Source of the DNA: Bacillota bacterium | Lineage (GTDB): Bacteria; Bacillota; Bacilli; Alicyclobacillales; Alicyclobacillaceae | Direction of reading: 5' to 3' | Assembly: GCA_021820805.1 (NCBI GenBank) | Contig: JAKADF010000158.1 | Coordinates: 1-7,317, forward strand | DNA: 7,317 nucleotides | Shown here: in pieces, positions 5,701 to 7,317 of the stretch | How positions within the stretch are numbered: position 1 is the first letter of the stretch | Layout: each line of letters opens with the position of its first letter | Position numbers and translations under genes: made by a program | The notes under the pieces: generated by a model | Told to the model about the DNA's origin: nothing | Databases searched by the model: none | The model's input: only the letters and a program-made list of their open reading frames with translations

Positions 5701-6786
5701 ATGAAACAATATTTGGAGAACAGGGTTCTAAGAGCAAAACAAATGTTAGATGCGCAAAATCTAGATGCAGTAATTGTAACATCGACTGCGAATTTTTTTT
5801 ACTTCACCGAAACGTGGATAAATCCGCATGAAAGACTATTAGCATATTTGGTGCGAAAAAATGGAGATCCAATCATTTTGGCACCGAAATTGCACCAAGA
5901 TGATTTGGTTGATGCATCTGTGGAAACCGTTTTCTTGGAAGATGGAGAAAACGCTGTAGAACGACTTGCTAAGTTTCTTCCAGACCAAGGAACTATTTCG
6001 ATAGACAATCTGTGGCCATCGCAGAATCTAGTTTCTCTCATAAAAGAAAAACCAAACTTAACGTTTGTTGACAGTGTGCAAACATTAGGAGCCCAGCGCC
6101 TTAGAAAAGATGAGCGGGAACTGAATTTGCTGCGGGTTGCCGGTGCCACGGCAGACAAGGTCATTGGGCAAATGATTTCTAAAATTTCACCCGGTATGAG
6201 CGAACTTGAGGTAGTGGAAGAATTAGCGCATTTGTGGAAAAAAGAAGGCGTTAATGAAGTTTCGTTCAATCCAATTATTGGTGCAGGGGCAAATGGAGCT
6301 TTGCCTCATCATCAGTCAGATGAGACGCTTATCAAAACTGGTGATATGGTCGTTATTGATATGGGTGGTATTTCGAACCACTATTGCTCTGATATGACAA
6401 GAACGATTGCTGTCGGGGAAGTATCGAAGCAGGCAAAGGAAGTATATGAGGTTGTTCGACGTGCACAACAAGCAGGTGCAGACGCCGTTTTGGCAGGGAA
6501 ACCGTTAGGGGAGGTTGACCGTGCAACTCGCACTGTAATTGAAGAAGCTGGGTACGGCAAATATTTTATTCATCGTACTGGCCATGGACTCGGAATAGAG
6601 GTTCATGAGGAGCCTTTTGTTTATGGTGAAAATCAGCAAATAATAGAGCAGGGAATGGTATTTAGTATAGAACCGGGTATTTACTTGCCAGGGCAATTTG
6701 GAATACGTGTCGAGGACATTGTATATGTCACAGAAAACGGTTGTGAGAGTCTGAATCATTACACAAAAGAACTAGTAATTGTTTGA
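5701..6786 (+). CDS. M24-family metallopeptidase, Xaa-Pro dipeptidase/aminopeptidase type
   Basis: This cytoplasmic enzyme should cleave the bond before proline in dipeptides or short peptides, helping recycle peptides to amino acids. The 361-residue length is typical of the PepQ/YqhT/YkvY-like group in Bacillales. An N-terminal creatinase-like domain (about 1-130) is followed by the pita-bread catalytic domain (about 135-355). All five metal ligands are in place: D220 (VIDMGG), D231 (SDMTRT), H295 (TGHGLG), E324 (SIEPGI) and E338 (RVEDIV). Supporting histidines H204 (PHHQ) and H302 (VHEEP) are also present. The ATG at 5701 is preceded by AAAGGTGG at a six-base distance. The gene has its own extended -10 promoter and ends at a strong hairpin, so it is likely a single-gene transcript. 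Dipeptidase and aminopeptidase members are hard to separate by sequence alone. Confidence 0.94.
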   Translation: MKQYLENRVLRAKQMLDAQNLDAVIVTSTANFFYFTETWINPHERLLAYLVRKNGDPIILAPKLHQDDLVDASVETVFLEDGENAVERLAKFLPDQGTISIDNLWPSQNLVSLIKEKPNLTFVDSVQTLGAQRLRKDERELNLLRVAGATADKVIGQMISKISPGMSELEVVEELAHLWKKEGVNEVSFNPIIGAGANGALPHHQSDETLIKTGDMVVIDMGGISNHYCSDMTRTIAVGEVSKQAKEVYEVVRRAQQAGADAVLAGKPLGEVDRATRTVIEEAGYGKYFIHRTGHGLGIEVHEEPFVYGENQQIIEQGMVFSIEPGIYLPGQFGIRVEDIVYVTENGCESLNHYTKELVIV

Positions 6787-6819
6787 TGAAATAGGGAAAC
6801 AGGTGTGTCAACTAGATGG

Positions 6820-6864
6820 TAAAGGGTGTCTAACGCAATAAATCATATAGACACCCTTTAGTTG
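6820..6864 (+). terminator. Strong hairpin terminator between convergent genes
   Basis: TAAAGGGTGTCTA (6820-6832) pairs perfectly with TAGACACCCTTTA (6848-6860) in a 13-bp stem with a 15-base loop. A T-rich run (GTTGTTTGTT) follows on the plus strand. CAAC at 6809-6812 could add four pairs with GTTG at 6861-6864 across a bulge. It lies 33 bases after the peptidase stop and nine bases from the E2 stop, so it may stop both convergent transcripts. The minus-strand side lacks a T run. Confidence 0.8.
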
Positions 6865-6869
6865 TTTGT

Positions 6870-7317
6870 TCACGCTAATAATAACAAAGGCTCTTCCAGC
6901 ACTTGTTTTAAGTCTCTTAAAAACATTGCAGCTTCTGCCCCGTCAAGCGCACGATGGTCGAATGATAGACTTAAAGCCATTAATGGGCGAATTTCGACTT
7001 TTCCGTTCACGGCAGCAGGTTTTTGAGTGACAGAGCCTACTCCCAAAATCGCTGTTTGCGGAGAGTTAATGATAGGTGTGAACTCTTCTATCCCGTACAT
7101 ACCAAGGTTACTGACAGTAAATGTTCCTCCTTCAAATGCAATTGGGGACAGCTTTTGTTCGCGCGCATCCTCTGCAAGTTGTTTTGTCAGAGCAGAAAGT
7201 TCACCAAGTCCCATTCTGTCTGCTTCAAATATGACAGGTACCACCAAGCCATTTGGAACGGCAACGGCCATCCCCAAGTTCACCGATTTGTGCTGTACAA
7301 GTTCATTTTCACTATGC
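6870..7317 (-). CDS. 2-oxoacid dehydrogenase E2 component, dihydrolipoyl acyltransferase, C-terminal catalytic part (partial)
   Basis: E2 transfers the acyl group from its lipoyl arm to CoA within a multi-enzyme complex (pyruvate, branched-chain 2-oxoacid or acetoin dehydrogenase). The frame is open to the window edge, so only the last 149 codons are seen; GTG at 7281-7283 is an internal valine, since KSVNLGMAVAVPNGLVVPVI reads through it. Motifs in order are that segment, GGTFTVSNLGMYGIEEFTPI, QTAILGVG and the catalytic SFDHRALDGAEAA. The active-site histidine codon is at 6956-6954 and its aspartate partner at 6944-6942. The lipoyl and E1/E3-binding domains lie outside the window. The E1 and E3 genes, if present, should lie upstream, beyond the right edge. 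Which substrate the complex uses cannot be decided from this part; an acetoin or pyruvate type is likely. Confidence 0.93.
   Translation of the reverse strand, partial: HSENELVQHKSVNLGMAVAVPNGLVVPVIFEADRMGLGELSALTKQLAEDAREQKLSPIAFEGGTFTVSNLGMYGIEEFTPIINSPQTAILGVGSVTQKPAAVNGKVEIRPLMALSLSFDHRALDGAEAAMFLRDLKQVLEEPLLLLA

Noticed and set aside
5799..6269. 156-codon minus-strand ORF
   Set aside because: It is antisense within the M24 peptidase, whose metal ligands are complete; the translation is serine-rich and without recognisable motifs.

Overview
The window looks like the chromosome of a low-GC Gram-positive bacterium of the order Bacillales. The support is strong AGGAGG-type ribosome sites, frequent TTG and GTG starts, rho-independent hairpins followed by T runs, and protein types typical of Bacillaceae/Planococcaceae. 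A Sporosarcina-like genus is only a guess. By hand count the first 600 bases are about 57% GC, while the next 180 are about 36%. The remainder is visibly AT-richer than the left end.

Layout. On the minus strand at the left edge are an OmpR/PhoB-type response regulator (28-762) and the first nine codons of a gene overlapping its stop, most likely the partner sensor kinase. Divergent from them is a 77-residue membrane protein with a SHOCT tail (975-1208), closed by a hairpin terminator. From 1209 to 2040 the DNA is sparse: a frameshifted minus-strand gene remnant (about 1266-1482), a 56-residue protein with a TTG start and a near-perfect ribosome site (1536-1706), a strong hairpin (1717-1757), and a weakly supported ORF (1780-2121). 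Next comes peptide methionine sulfoxide reductase msrA on the minus strand. Divergent from msrA is an NCS2-type purine/pyrimidine permease carrying a one-base frameshift near its fifth dozen codons. It is followed by a MATE multidrug exporter, an M24 metallopeptidase (Xaa-Pro dipeptidase type) with its own promoter, and a 13-bp hairpin terminator. The right edge holds the C-terminal part of a 2-oxoacid dehydrogenase E2 acyltransferase on the minus strand.

How the genes relate. The regulator and the truncated downstream gene form a typical two-component pair. The SHOCT protein sits divergently and could be a target or accessory of it, but the sequence does not prove this. The permease and MATE genes are co-directional and 78 bases apart, with no clear terminator or promoter between them, so they may have been one transcript. 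The peptidase, msrA and E2 genes look like independent housekeeping units.

I see no CRISPR array, tRNA, rRNA, phage module or defence system, and no convincing undescribed multi-gene system. The points most worth a second look are the abrupt composition change inside the response regulator gene and its atypical KTA motif, the frameshifted permease, the decayed gene at 1266-1482, and the short TTG-start gene that ATG-based gene calling would miss.
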